A DNA stretch of 64,000 nt from Shinella sp. PSBB067 (GTDB lineage Bacteria > Pseudomonadota > Alphaproteobacteria > Rhizobiales > Rhizobiaceae). A model generated the notes under the pieces. It saw only the letters and a program-made list of their open reading frames with translations, was not told where the DNA came from and searched no databases. This document shows, one piece after another, positions 48,433 to 56,161 of the stretch (position 1 is the first letter of the stretch; every line of letters begins with the position of its first letter). A program made the position numbers and the translations under genes. The DNA lies in the NCBI RefSeq assembly GCF_016839145.1, contig NZ_CP069303.1, positions 4,528,501-4,592,500 of the forward strand, in the 5' to 3' direction.

Positions 48433-50369
48433 GAACGCTGATCCTGTCCGCCCTTCTTCTCGGTTCCTCCGCGCTTTCGTCCATGGCCGCCGGCCCCGAC
48501 GCCGTGGAGCTTGCCGGGCTCTATTACTATGCCGAACAGAAGCAGGAGGACCGGCTCGCCGCCGAGACGAACCGGCTGCGGCTGAAATATCCCGACTTCG
48601 TGGTGCCCGCCGACGTCTACGCGCCAGCCGCACGGCAGATGGACGAAGGCGTGCTCTGGGCGCTTTACGAGAAGAACGATTTCGTCGGCATCGACGCCGA
48701 GATCGGCCGCAAGCGCGTGGAAAGCCCTGAATGGTCTCCCAGCGAGGACTTTTCCGGCAAGCTCGCCCGCCGCAAGCAGCGCGTGGAGATGACCGCCGCG
48801 ACGGCCCGGAAGGACTGGATGGGCGTGATCGAGGCGGCCGGGACGCTCGACCCGTCGAGCGAGACGGAAGTCGATCTCGTCTGGATGCTGCTCGACGCCT
48901 ATGCCGAGACCGGCGCGAGGGACGCGCTGACCGGCGCCTATCGCGGCCTTCTCTTCCGCGAGGGCGACAAGCGCCTGCCGGATGTGCAGATCCTCACGAC
49001 CATGAAGAAGTCGACGCGCGATTTCTCGTCCGAGGAGGTGCGCAAGGCGATGCGCCTCGTCGCGACGTCTCCCGCCCTGCAGGCCGGCCTTCAGCCGGTC
49101 GAGCTGGACCTGACGCGCAAGGACGTCGCCGGCTTCAACGCGGATGAGAAGCGCCAGACGCCGGTGGCGGAGGGCGAGGTCGCCGTGCTGCGCACCACAG
49201 CGGAAAAGGACGGGCGCCTTGAGGACCTTTCGCTGCTCGGCTGGTACGACCTGAAGCTCAAGGCGCCGGAAAGCGCCGAGCGCTGGTTCAAGGCCGCGCT
49301 CGCCAAGCGCCGCGACGAGGAGAACGCCAAGGGCTTCTATCTCTCGCTCGCCGCGCAGAACAGGCAGGAAGAGGCCTATGCCGTTGCGCAGGACTATATC
49401 GAGGAGTTCTCCGACGACCCCGAATTCCTGATGAACGCGCTGTCGCTGCGCTTCTCCCGGCCCGACCAGCCGGACGCGGATGTCAGGACCGTCACCGCCT
49501 ACAGCAACGCCATCCTTTCGACGTCGAATGCCGACCACGCGGAAATCCTCGCCTGGTACGCCTACAATGCGCGCCAGTACGACGCCGCGCGGGCGTGGTT
49601 CGGAAAGTCGCTCGACTGGGAAAGCGCGCCGGTGCGCGTCAAGGGCCTGGCGCTCAGCCTGCTGCGGCTTGGCGAGAAGAAGGATTATGCGGCGCTGGAA
49701 GCGGAATATCGCGATGTCTATCCGGAAATCTGGACGGAGATAAAGGTCGCGGTTGCGCCGAAGGGGGAAAAGCGCAGCGTCGCCGTCGAGATGCCCACCG
49801 CCGCGGCGACCGCGCCCGGCGGCACCGGCTACCTTGCGCATTTCAAGGCGAAGCGTTTCGGCGCCTGCATCAAGGACATTTCCGCCATGGAAGCGCGCGG
49901 TGCGGCGTCCGCCGACGCCATGCTCATCAAGGGCTGGTGCCATCTGGAGCTCGGCCGTCTCGCCGAGGCCCGCAACGCCTTCGAGGCGGCGCTCGGCAAT
50001 GCCCGCACGCAGCAGGACGCCGCCTATGGCGCGGCGCTCGCGCTGCTGCGTGGCCGCCTGACGGACGATGCCGAGGCGATGGTTTCCATGTATCCGCTGT
50101 CGGTAAAGCGCGACCGGGAGGTACGGGCCGAGATCTACTGGCAGCGCGCCCGCTCCGCATTCGACCACAAGCAGTACCGGCGCGTGCTCGATGCGCTGAA
50201 CGCCCGCGCGAGCCTCGTCGCCGAGCCCGCCGATCTCAGCCAGTTGCGCGGCTGGTCCTATTACCATCTCGGCGACCGCGGGCAGGCGCAGGCTGTCTTC
50301 GCCCGGCTGAACATGCATCTCTACGACCCGGCGGCCGCGCGCGGCCTCGCCGTCTCCTCCACCCGATAG
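48429..50369 (+). CDS. Periplasmic TPR-like protein of the cellulose operon (BcsK-like)
   Basis: The product has 646 residues with a signal peptide (about residues 1-20, cleaved near MAA-GPD) and a helical body with many TPR-like helix pairs (for example LLGWYDLKLKAPESAERWFK and LIKGWCHLELGRLAEARNAF). There is no beta-barrel end, so it is not a complete BcsC porin; it looks like the TPR scaffold without a pore. Rhizobial (type III) cellulose operons carry such a gene, called bcsK in some schemes. Coupling to bcsB by a 4-base overlap makes a periplasmic role in export likely. How the glucan crosses the outer membrane is not explained by this operon. Confidence 0.7.
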   Translation: MRTLILSALLLGSSALSSMAAGPDAVELAGLYYYAEQKQEDRLAAETNRLRLKYPDFVVPADVYAPAARQMDEGVLWALYEKNDFVGIDAEIGRKRVESPEWSPSEDFSGKLARRKQRVEMTAATARKDWMGVIEAAGTLDPSSETEVDLVWMLLDAYAETGARDALTGAYRGLLFREGDKRLPDVQILTTMKKSTRDFSSEEVRKAMRLVATSPALQAGLQPVELDLTRKDVAGFNADEKRQTPVAEGEVAVLRTTAEKDGRLEDLSLLGWYDLKLKAPESAERWFKAALAKRRDEENAKGFYLSLAAQNRQEEAYAVAQDYIEEFSDDPEFLMNALSLRFSRPDQPDADVRTVTAYSNAILSTSNADHAEILAWYAYNARQYDAARAWFGKSLDWESAPVRVKGLALSLLRLGEKKDYAALEAEYRDVYPEIWTEIKVAVAPKGEKRSVAVEMPTAAATAPGGTGYLAHFKAKRFGACIKDISAMEARGAASADAMLIKGWCHLELGRLAEARNAFEAALGNARTQQDAAYGAALALLRGRLTDDAEAMVSMYPLSVKRDREVRAEIYWQRARSAFDHKQYRRVLDALNARASLVAEPADLSQLRGWSYYHLGDRGQAQAVFARLNMHLYDPAAARGLAVSSTR

Positions 50370-50376
50370 GCTTCCC

Positions 50377-51285
50377 ATGCGCTGGTTGATCCTCGCCGCC
50401 CTTCCGTTCCTCGCCGCCGGCTGCACCGCCGTCCCCGATCCCTTCCTGGAGACGGGCGCCATCCGGCCGGACGCCCCGCCGATCTCGACGGAAGTCTCGC
50501 CGGACTTCGCCGCCGCCTACCTGCCGTCGATTTCCGGCCGCATCGAAAGCGTGCGCCAGACGGCGCGGGACGGCTTCCTCGAGCAGGCCATCGTCTATTC
50601 CAACGCGACCGCTCTTTCCGGCGAGAACCTGCTGACCGTGCGGGTCGGCACGCCTTCCGAGGGGCCGGCCTTCCTGCGCGCGCCGACGCGCCGGGCCATC
50701 CTCGCCGAGATGCGGCAGGCCCTGCCGGGCATCGCCATGACGATCAGCCCGGCAATGGGCGAGAATGTGCACGGCGTCTACGGCTACGCCACGGGACCGC
50801 TCGGCGCCTCGGGAAGCTGCCTCTATGCCTGGCAGTTCGCCAAGCGAGTCTCGCCCGTGAAGGAAACCGCGATGGGACGGCTCGAGACGGGCAACTATTC
50901 GGCGCAGGTGCGCCTGCGCTTCTGCCACCCGGCCATGCCGGAGGATCGCATCGCCACGCTGATGGCCGGCATGCGGCTGAAGCCGGTGACGCGCGATACC
51001 TTCGCCCTGCTGCAATATGCCGGCGGCACCGGCCATGCGCGCAGCCAGCCGGCCCTTGTCATCGAAGAGAAGGTGGCGCCGGCCCCCGCGAGACACCGCG
51101 TCGTGGAAGAAAAGAAGGCGGAGGAACCGGTCGTCGTCCGCAATGCCGTGCGCGTCCCGTTGCCGGGGGAAGTGGCGGAAAAGAAGGTGGCGATTGCCGC
51201 CAAGCCCGCGGAGAAGGCCGCGGAACCGGTGAAGGCCCGGTCCGAGAGCGCGCTGGTGCCTCTGCCGGAAGCCGTCACGGACTGA
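50377..51285 (+). CDS. bcsN: Cellulose biosynthesis lipoprotein BcsN
   Basis: The 302-residue protein has a lipoprotein signal with lipobox LAAGC (Cys16), so it should be anchored in a membrane facing the periplasm. The middle of the sequence (SNATALSGENLLTVRVGTPS, about residues 69-88) and the paired Cys (GSCLYAWQ and RLRFCHPA) match the BcsN family found in rhizobial cellulose operons. The last ~80 residues are Lys/Glu/Ala/Pro rich and low complexity. It starts 7 bases after the TPR gene and ends the operon. Its biochemical role is not known; partnership with the TPR protein is inferred. Confidence 0.78.
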   Translation: MRWLILAALPFLAAGCTAVPDPFLETGAIRPDAPPISTEVSPDFAAAYLPSISGRIESVRQTARDGFLEQAIVYSNATALSGENLLTVRVGTPSEGPAFLRAPTRRAILAEMRQALPGIAMTISPAMGENVHGVYGYATGPLGASGSCLYAWQFAKRVSPVKETAMGRLETGNYSAQVRLRFCHPAMPEDRIATLMAGMRLKPVTRDTFALLQYAGGTGHARSQPALVIEEKVAPAPARHRVVEEKKAEEPVVVRNAVRVPLPGEVAEKKVAIAAKPAEKAAEPVKARSESALVPLPEAVTD

Positions 51286-51288
51286 GCG

Positions 51289-52170
51289 TCAGAGAAAGAT
51301 GCCGTGCTCCTGCCGCACGAGTTCCTGCACGAACTCGGCGACGGTGCGCACGCGCACGAGGTCGCGCGCGCTTTCGTGCCAGGTCGTCCAGTAGGCGCGG
51401 CGGATCGAGGCGGCGGGCAGCAGGCGGACGAGCTCGGGATGTTGCCGGGCGATATAGTCGTGCAGGATGCCGATGCCGGCGCCAGAGCGCACCGCCTCCG
51501 TCTGGCCGGTGGCGCTCGAAATCTCGAAACCCGCGTCCCAGCTACGCATGATCTCGCCGGTGAAGTTGAGCGAGGCCGTGAAGATCAGGTCCTCCACATA
51601 GCCGATGCGCCGGTGCGCCTTGAGATCCTCGACGGTGTCAGGCGTGCCGTTCTCGTCGAGATAGCCGCGCGAAGCGTAGAGGCCGAGCGTATAGTCCGTG
51701 AGTTTCGAGGAGACGAGCCGTCCCTGTTCCGGGCGCTCCAGCGTGATCGCGATGTCCGCCTCGCGCTGCGACAGCGAGAAGGAGCGGGGGATCGGCACGA
51801 GCTGGATTTTCAGTTCCGGGTGTCGTGCCGTCAGCCGGCCGAGGCGGGGGGCGAGGAAGGAGACGCCGAAGCCGTCCGGCGCCCCGACGCGCACGGTGCC
51901 GGCAACCGCGGTGTCGATACGGCCGATGCTGGCCTGCACCGCCAGCATCTCCGTTTCCATCCGCTCGGCCGCGCGCAGAAAGGCCTCGCCCTCGGCGGTG
52001 AGATCGCAGCCGTTGGTGCGGCGAATGAGAAGGCGCGTCTTCAGCGCTTCCTCCAGCGCGCTGACGCGGCGGCTGAGCGTGGCGTGGTTGACGCCGAGGC
52101 GGCGGGATGCGGCAAGCAGTTGCCCGGTGCGGGCCACCGCCAGGAACATGCGGGCATCGTCCCAGTTCAT
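51289..52170 (-). CDS. LysR-family regulator divergent from mmsA
   Basis: The ATG at 52170 with GGAGG just upstream gives 293 residues. The helix-turn-helix is near the N-terminus (FLAVARTGQLLAASRRLGVN followed by HATLSRRVSALEEAL); the effector domain includes GVSFLAPRLGRLTARHPEL and ADIAITLERPEQGRLVSS. It is divergent from mmsA with 104 bases between starts, and a long imperfect inverted repeat lies in that space, so mmsA is the likely target. Its stop is 3 bases from the bcsN stop, and no terminator is visible between them. Confidence 0.88.
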   Translation of the reverse strand: MNWDDARMFLAVARTGQLLAASRRLGVNHATLSRRVSALEEALKTRLLIRRTNGCDLTAEGEAFLRAAERMETEMLAVQASIGRIDTAVAGTVRVGAPDGFGVSFLAPRLGRLTARHPELKIQLVPIPRSFSLSQREADIAITLERPEQGRLVSSKLTDYTLGLYASRGYLDENGTPDTVEDLKAHRRIGYVEDLIFTASLNFTGEIMRSWDAGFEISSATGQTEAVRSGAGIGILHDYIARQHPELVRLLPAASIRRAYWTTWHESARDLVRVRTVAEFVQELVRQEHGIFL

Positions 52171-52186
52171 TGTCGCCTCCGGCTTT

Positions 52187-52235
52187 AATTTACGCACAAC
52201 GGTTCCTTATCCGAGGTGATTGTGTTGTGCAAATT
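52187..52235. promoter_or_regulatory. Inverted repeat between the LysR gene and mmsA
   Basis: AATTTACGCACAA (52187-52199) faces TTGTGCAAATT (52225-52235), nearly exact complements about 25 bp apart. Such widely spaced arms between a LysR gene and its divergent partner are typical of LysR-type repression and activation sites. Confidence 0.55.
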
Positions 52236-52274
52236 GAAGTGCGATCATCCTGCCATAACCACGGAGGACTCCCC

Positions 52275-53771
52275 ATGTACGAGATCGGACATTTCATCGA
52301 CGGCAAGCATGTGCCGGGCACGAGCGGCCGCACCGCCAACGTCTACAATCCCGCCACGGGCGAGGTTCAGGCCAGGGTCGCGCTCGCGAGCGACGCCGAG
52401 CTGCAGGCCGCCGTCGACGCCGCCAAGGCCGCGCAGCCGAAGTGGGCCGCCACCAACCCGCAGCGCCGCGCCCGCGTCTTCATGAAGTTCGTCGACCTGC
52501 TCAACCAGAACATGGACGAGCTGGCGGTGCTGGTCTCGCGCGAACATGGCAAGACGGTCGAGGACTCCAAGGGCGACGTCATCCGCGGCCTCGAAGTCTG
52601 CGAGTTCGTCATCGGCATTCCGCATCTGGCCAAGAGCGAGTTCACCGAAGGCGCAGGCCCCGGCATCGACATGTATTCGATCCGCCAGCCGGTCGGCATC
52701 GGCGCCGGCATCACGCCGTTCAACTTCCCGGGCATGATCCCGATGTGGATGTTCGCCCCGGCGATTGCCTGCGGCAACGCCTTCATCCTCAAGCCCTCCG
52801 AGCGCGACCCGTCCCTGCCGATCCGCCTTGCCGAACTGATGATCGAGGCCGGCCTGCCGGCGGGCATCCTCAACGTCGTCAACGGTGACAAGGCTGCGGT
52901 CGACGGCATCGTCGCCCACCCGGACATCGGTGCCGTCTCCTTCGTCGGCTCCACGCCGATCGCCCGCTACGTCTACGGTGCGGCCACGGCCAACGGCAAG
53001 CGCGCCCAGTGCTTCGGCGGCGCCAAGAACCACATGATCATCATGCCCGACGCCGACCTCGACCAGGCCGTCAACGCCCTGATGGGCGCCGGCTACGGTT
53101 CGGCCGGCGAACGCTGCATGGCCGTCTCCGTCGCCGTTCCGGTCGGCGAGGAAACCGCCAACCGGCTCATCGAGAAGCTGACGCCCAAGGTCGAGAGCCT
53201 GCGCATCGGTCCCTATACCGACGAGAAGGCCGACATGGGCCCGGTCGTCACCAAGGAAGCCCAGGCCCGCATCCGCAGCCTCATCGACAAGGGCGTGGAA
53301 GAGGGCGCCACGCTCGTTGTCGACGGCCGCGACTTCAAGCTCCAGGGTTACGAGAACGGCTATTTCGTCGGCGGCTGCCTGTTCGACAACGTCACGCCGG
53401 ACATGGAAATCTACAAGACCGAGATCTTCGGCCCGGTCCTGTCCGTCGTGCGCGCCAGGAACTACGAGGAAGCGCTCGACCTGCCGATGAAGCACGAATA
53501 CGGCAACGGCGTCGCCATCTACACCCGCGACGGCGATGCCGCCCGCGACTTCGCCAGCCGCATCAACATCGGCATGGTCGGCATCAACGTTCCGATCCCG
53601 GTTCCGCTGGCCTACCACTCCTTCGGCGGCTGGAAAGCCTCCGCCTTCGGCGACCTCAACCAGCACGGCACGGACTCCATCAAGTTCTGGACCCGCACCA
53701 AGACCGTGACGAGCCGCTGGCCGTCCGGCATCAAGGACGGCGCCGAATTCGTCATGCCGACGATGAAGTGA
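52275..53771 (+). CDS. mmsA: Methylmalonate-semialdehyde dehydrogenase (acylating)
   Basis: This CoA-acylating aldehyde dehydrogenase converts methylmalonate or malonate semialdehyde to propionyl- or acetyl-CoA in valine and myo-inositol breakdown (called iolA in rhizobia). The ATG at 52275 after GGAGG gives 498 residues. The family traits are ITPFNFPGMIPMWMF, SFVGSTPIARYVYG, GGAKNHMIIMPDADLDQAVN and the catalytic Cys in GSAGERCMAVS. No other iol or valine genes are in the window, so which pathway it serves is open. A strong terminator follows. Confidence 0.95.
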   Translation: MYEIGHFIDGKHVPGTSGRTANVYNPATGEVQARVALASDAELQAAVDAAKAAQPKWAATNPQRRARVFMKFVDLLNQNMDELAVLVSREHGKTVEDSKGDVIRGLEVCEFVIGIPHLAKSEFTEGAGPGIDMYSIRQPVGIGAGITPFNFPGMIPMWMFAPAIACGNAFILKPSERDPSLPIRLAELMIEAGLPAGILNVVNGDKAAVDGIVAHPDIGAVSFVGSTPIARYVYGAATANGKRAQCFGGAKNHMIIMPDADLDQAVNALMGAGYGSAGERCMAVSVAVPVGEETANRLIEKLTPKVESLRIGPYTDEKADMGPVVTKEAQARIRSLIDKGVEEGATLVVDGRDFKLQGYENGYFVGGCLFDNVTPDMEIYKTEIFGPVLSVVRARNYEEALDLPMKHEYGNGVAIYTRDGDAARDFASRINIGMVGINVPIPVPLAYHSFGGWKASAFGDLNQHGTDSIKFWTRTKTVTSRWPSGIKDGAEFVMPTMK

Positions 53772-53793
53772 TACACCCCGGATCGACCATGAA

Positions 53794-53819
53794 GAGGGCT
53801 CCCGTCGGGAGCCCTTTTT
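53794..53819 (+). terminator. Terminator after mmsA
   Basis: A 9-bp stem AGGGCTCCC/GGGAGCCCT (53795-53803 with 53807-53815), 3-base loop and T5 run (53815-53819) follow the mmsA stop by 24 bases. Confidence 0.88.
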
Positions 53820-54011
53820 GCACTTCAGCCCATGCCCTGCGGGGAGTTGGCCGTGCGCGAGACCGCGATGACGCGGCGGCCGGCGGACAGGTCGCCCGCA
53901 CGGCTCCCGGCCCGCCGCATTTATTCCCGATTGCCGTGGTCAGACTTGGCGACTTGCCCCTTGCGGGCAATCGTGCGACCACTCGCATAACATGAATGTG
54001 ATTTTCCGCTT

Positions 54012-54028
54012 TTTGGAATTGTTCTAAA
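54012..54028. promoter_or_regulatory. Irr-type iron control element in the rirA promoter
   Basis: TTTGGAATTGTTCTAAA pairs TTTGGAA with TTCTAAA (6 of 7 positions complementary), the layout of Irr-bound iron control elements (TTTAGAA-N3-TTCTAAA). It overlaps the -35 element of the rirA promoter, so bound Irr would block transcription. Confidence 0.6.
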
Positions 54029-54046
54029 TCGCGATCTGTCCTATAT
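54019..54046 (+). promoter_or_regulatory. rirA promoter
   Basis: TTGTTC (54019-54024), a 16-base spacer and CTATAT (54041-54046) form a rhizobial housekeeping promoter with the same spacing and -10 as phaP. The rirA start codon is 36 bases downstream of the -10 element. Confidence 0.65.
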
Positions 54047-54081
54047 GTGACCTGTCTTCAAAATCGGATTCGGAGTTTTCC

Positions 54082-54561
54082 ATGCGCCTGACGAAGCAAA
54101 CCAACTATGCCGTGCGCATGTTGATGTACTGCGCGGCAAACGGGGACAAGCTCAGCCGCATCCCGGAAATCGCCAAGGCCTACGGCGTTTCGGAGCTTTT
54201 CCTGTTCAAGATCCTTCAGCCGCTGACCAGGGCCGGCATCATCGAGACGGTACGCGGCCGCAACGGCGGCGTGCGCCTGCCCAAGCCCGCCTCGGAAATC
54301 ACGCTGTTCGACGTTGTGCGGGTGACGGAGGATTCCTTCGCCATGGCCGAATGTTTCGAGGTCGGCGAGATCGAATGCCCGCTCGTCGATAGCTGTGGCC
54401 TCAATGCGGCGCTCCGCAAGGCACTGAACGCCTTCTTCGAGGTGCTCCAGCAGTACACGATCGACGATCTCGTCAAGGCGCGTCCGCAGATCGGCATGCT
54501 GCTCGGACTGGAGCATACGCGGGCAGCCCAGCAGCAGGCAGCCCAGCAGCCGGCGGCCTGA
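54082..54561 (+). CDS. rirA: Rhizobial iron regulator RirA (Rrf2 family)
   Basis: RirA represses iron-uptake genes when its Fe-S cluster is intact and is the functional replacement of Fur in rhizobia. The 159-residue protein begins MRLTKQTNYAVRMLMYCAAN, with a winged helix-turn-helix where YGVSELFLFKILQPL is followed by VRGRNGGVRL. The three cluster ligands Cys91, Cys99 and Cys105 (AECFEVGEIECPLVDSCGLN) are all present. The C-terminal tail is Ala/Gln rich (RAAQQQAAQQ) and likely disordered. Its promoter overlaps an iron control element, suggesting control by Irr. Confidence 0.96.
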   Translation: MRLTKQTNYAVRMLMYCAANGDKLSRIPEIAKAYGVSELFLFKILQPLTRAGIIETVRGRNGGVRLPKPASEITLFDVVRVTEDSFAMAECFEVGEIECPLVDSCGLNAALRKALNAFFEVLQQYTIDDLVKARPQIGMLLGLEHTRAAQQQAAQQPAA

Positions 54562-54573
54562 CGCCGGCTGTCG

Positions 54574-54981
54574 TCAGATTCCCGCGCCGACGTCGCGCTG
54601 CACATATTCCTGCAGGATGAACTCGATGGCCGTGGGATCGAGCTCAGCCTTGTCGATGCGGAAGTCGACGCCGTAGTCCTCGATCTTCTGGAAATAGGCG
54701 TCGCTGATCGACGAGGAGATGACGCCGACCGGGCCGATATAGCCGGCGCGGCGCAATTCCGGCACGGTTTCCCGGAAATCGGCCTGCGGCTGGAGCCGGT
54801 TGTCCATCAGGATCATGTCGAGCCGCACGCCGGACGACCGGATGAAATCCAGCGCGCCCTCCACCGTCTCCACATAGTGCAGCGCGATCGTGTAGCTTGC
54901 CACCTTGCGCATCAGAGCGCTGAGAATGACGTTTTCCGCAGGATCGTCATCAACAAGCAGGAGATGCACTTTTGCTGTCAT
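54574..54981 (-). CDS. Single-domain response regulator
   Basis: A stand-alone receiver of 135 residues with no output domain. The acidic pocket is DDD at residues 11-13, the phospho-acceptor is Asp60 in MILMDNRLQP, the switch Ser is in VISSSISD, and the Lys is in RIDKAELD. Such regulators work as phosphate shuttles or by protein contact. It converges with rirA (12 bases between the stops), and no histidine kinase gene is adjacent; CbrA is the only kinase in the window, 12 kb away. The partner is unknown. Confidence 0.85.
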   Translation of the reverse strand: MTAKVHLLLVDDDPAENVILSALMRKVASYTIALHYVETVEGALDFIRSSGVRLDMILMDNRLQPQADFRETVPELRRAGYIGPVGVISSSISDAYFQKIEDYGVDFRIDKAELDPTAIEFILQEYVQRDVGAGI

Positions 54982-55107
54982 GGCAGTAGGTGGACCCGGT
55001 TGTGCAAGGGCAGCAGCCCCGAAGACTGTGGATACTCTCGTTCAGTCCGCGAATATTAACAAGTCCCTAACGCGGTTATCCGCAACGCCCGAAGGCGTTT
55101 TGCGGCA

Positions 55108-55827
55108 TTACTGGATGATCTGTTCGCGGATCGCCTTGGCGACCATCTGGGTGCGGTTGACCACGTCGAGTTTCTTCAGGATCGTCGCCGTGTGCGAGTT
55201 CACCGTATGCTCGGAGACGGAAACGATGAGCGCGATCTCGCTCGCCGTCTTGCCGTAGGAAATCCAGCGCAGGATCTCCGTCTCGCGCGGCGTCAGCCCC
55301 ATGCCCGCCTTGTTGGCCAGCACCTGGCGATGGAAATAGTCGAAGGCGCAGTTCGCTTCGTAGCAGATCTCGAAATGTTCGCTCCGGCCGATCTCCTCCC
55401 CGTCGCCGAGGAAGAGGACGACATAGCGCGTGCCGGTGACCGAATGGACGGGAATGGACATGGCCATGTCGAAGCCGATCTGGTCGAGGAAGTCGGCACC
55501 CTCGGCCGACCCGTTCTCCATTGCGTCCGGCGCCCGCCAGACGGTCGGGATCGTGGACTTGTAGAAGCTCTTGAAGAGGGCGGAATCGTTGAGGCGGTAG
55601 CGCTTGTCGTAGGTTTCGGCAAGCCCGGCCGGCAGGTCGTGCAGCATCAGGCGCCCGGCAAGCAGGCTGGTCTCGTGCTCGTTGGCGAGTTGAAGCACGC
55701 CGAAGTGCTCGAACCCGTAGCGCAGCGCCATCGTATGGAAGATGCGAAAGAAATCGACGCGATTGAGAGCCTTCTCCAGATCGCCTTCGAAATCGTATCG
55801 CTTGAAGTGTCTGTTCAATGCGGGCAC
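55108..55827 (-). CDS. LuxR-family regulator with autoinducer-binding-like domain
   Basis: I place the start at the GTG at 55827, which has GGGAGG four bases upstream, giving 239 residues; a longer frame from 55881 is less likely. The N-terminal domain (about 10-160) has the autoinducer-binding shape, with TYDKRYRLNDSALFK and a Trp in IPTVWRAP where LuxR proteins contact acyl-homoserine lactones; the usual Asp-Pro pair is Asp-Ser. The C-terminal LuxR helix-turn-helix is clear (LTPRETEILRWISYGKTASE and VSEHTVNSHTATILKKL). No synthase gene is present, so it would be a solo receptor. It diverges from dppA. Confidence 0.85.
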   Translation of the reverse strand: MPALNRHFKRYDFEGDLEKALNRVDFFRIFHTMALRYGFEHFGVLQLANEHETSLLAGRLMLHDLPAGLAETYDKRYRLNDSALFKSFYKSTIPTVWRAPDAMENGSAEGADFLDQIGFDMAMSIPVHSVTGTRYVVLFLGDGEEIGRSEHFEICYEANCAFDYFHRQVLANKAGMGLTPRETEILRWISYGKTASEIALIVSVSEHTVNSHTATILKKLDVVNRTQMVAKAIREQIIQ

Positions 55828-56161
55828 GTGGCCTCCCAGGTTCCACGCCAAGCAATCTAACGCCGCAATCTCTGGCGGCAAAGTCCTTGCGGGGACAATT
55901 TCGCCGACGGCGGCGTCTTTTCTCGCCCGCCGCCCGCCGCGATCTGTCCCAACGCCGCGTAACGGCGGGTTTCTCCCGCATTTTCAGCGGTTCTAATGCT
56001 GTGGAGAAGAATGTTGCGGCAATTTTTCCATTTGGACAAATTTGTCCGCCGACTTATTGCAATCCTGCGGCAAATGTCGTTCCATCCGCGCAAGGCCGGG
56101 GCTGGAACCTGCACCCGTGCCCGCACACAACGAAGAAAAAAGCAAACCTGGGAAGCTCACT
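55828..56161. other. 334-bp control region between the LuxR gene and dppA
   Basis: No gene is supported here. The region contains a perfect 14-bp palindrome (56034-56047) and two TGCGGCAA direct repeats flanking it (56014-56021 and 56076-56083). Promoters for both divergent genes should lie here, but I cannot place a convincing -35/-10 pair. Confidence 0.55.
56034..56047. promoter_or_regulatory. 14-bp perfect palindrome upstream of dppA
   Basis: GGACAAATTTGTCC is fully self-complementary and lies 115 bases upstream of dppA and 207 bases upstream of the LuxR gene start. A LuxR-type dimer is the obvious candidate binder. Confidence 0.6.

Noticed and set aside
51286..51310. Search for an att-like repeat of the tRNA-His 3' end after the cellulose operon
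   Set aside because: No match to the tRNA 3' sequence is present, so there is no evidence of site-specific integration.
53752..53988. 78-residue minus-strand open frame overlapping the end of mmsA
   Set aside because: It runs through the mmsA terminator and has a composition typical of antisense frames in GC-rich DNA.
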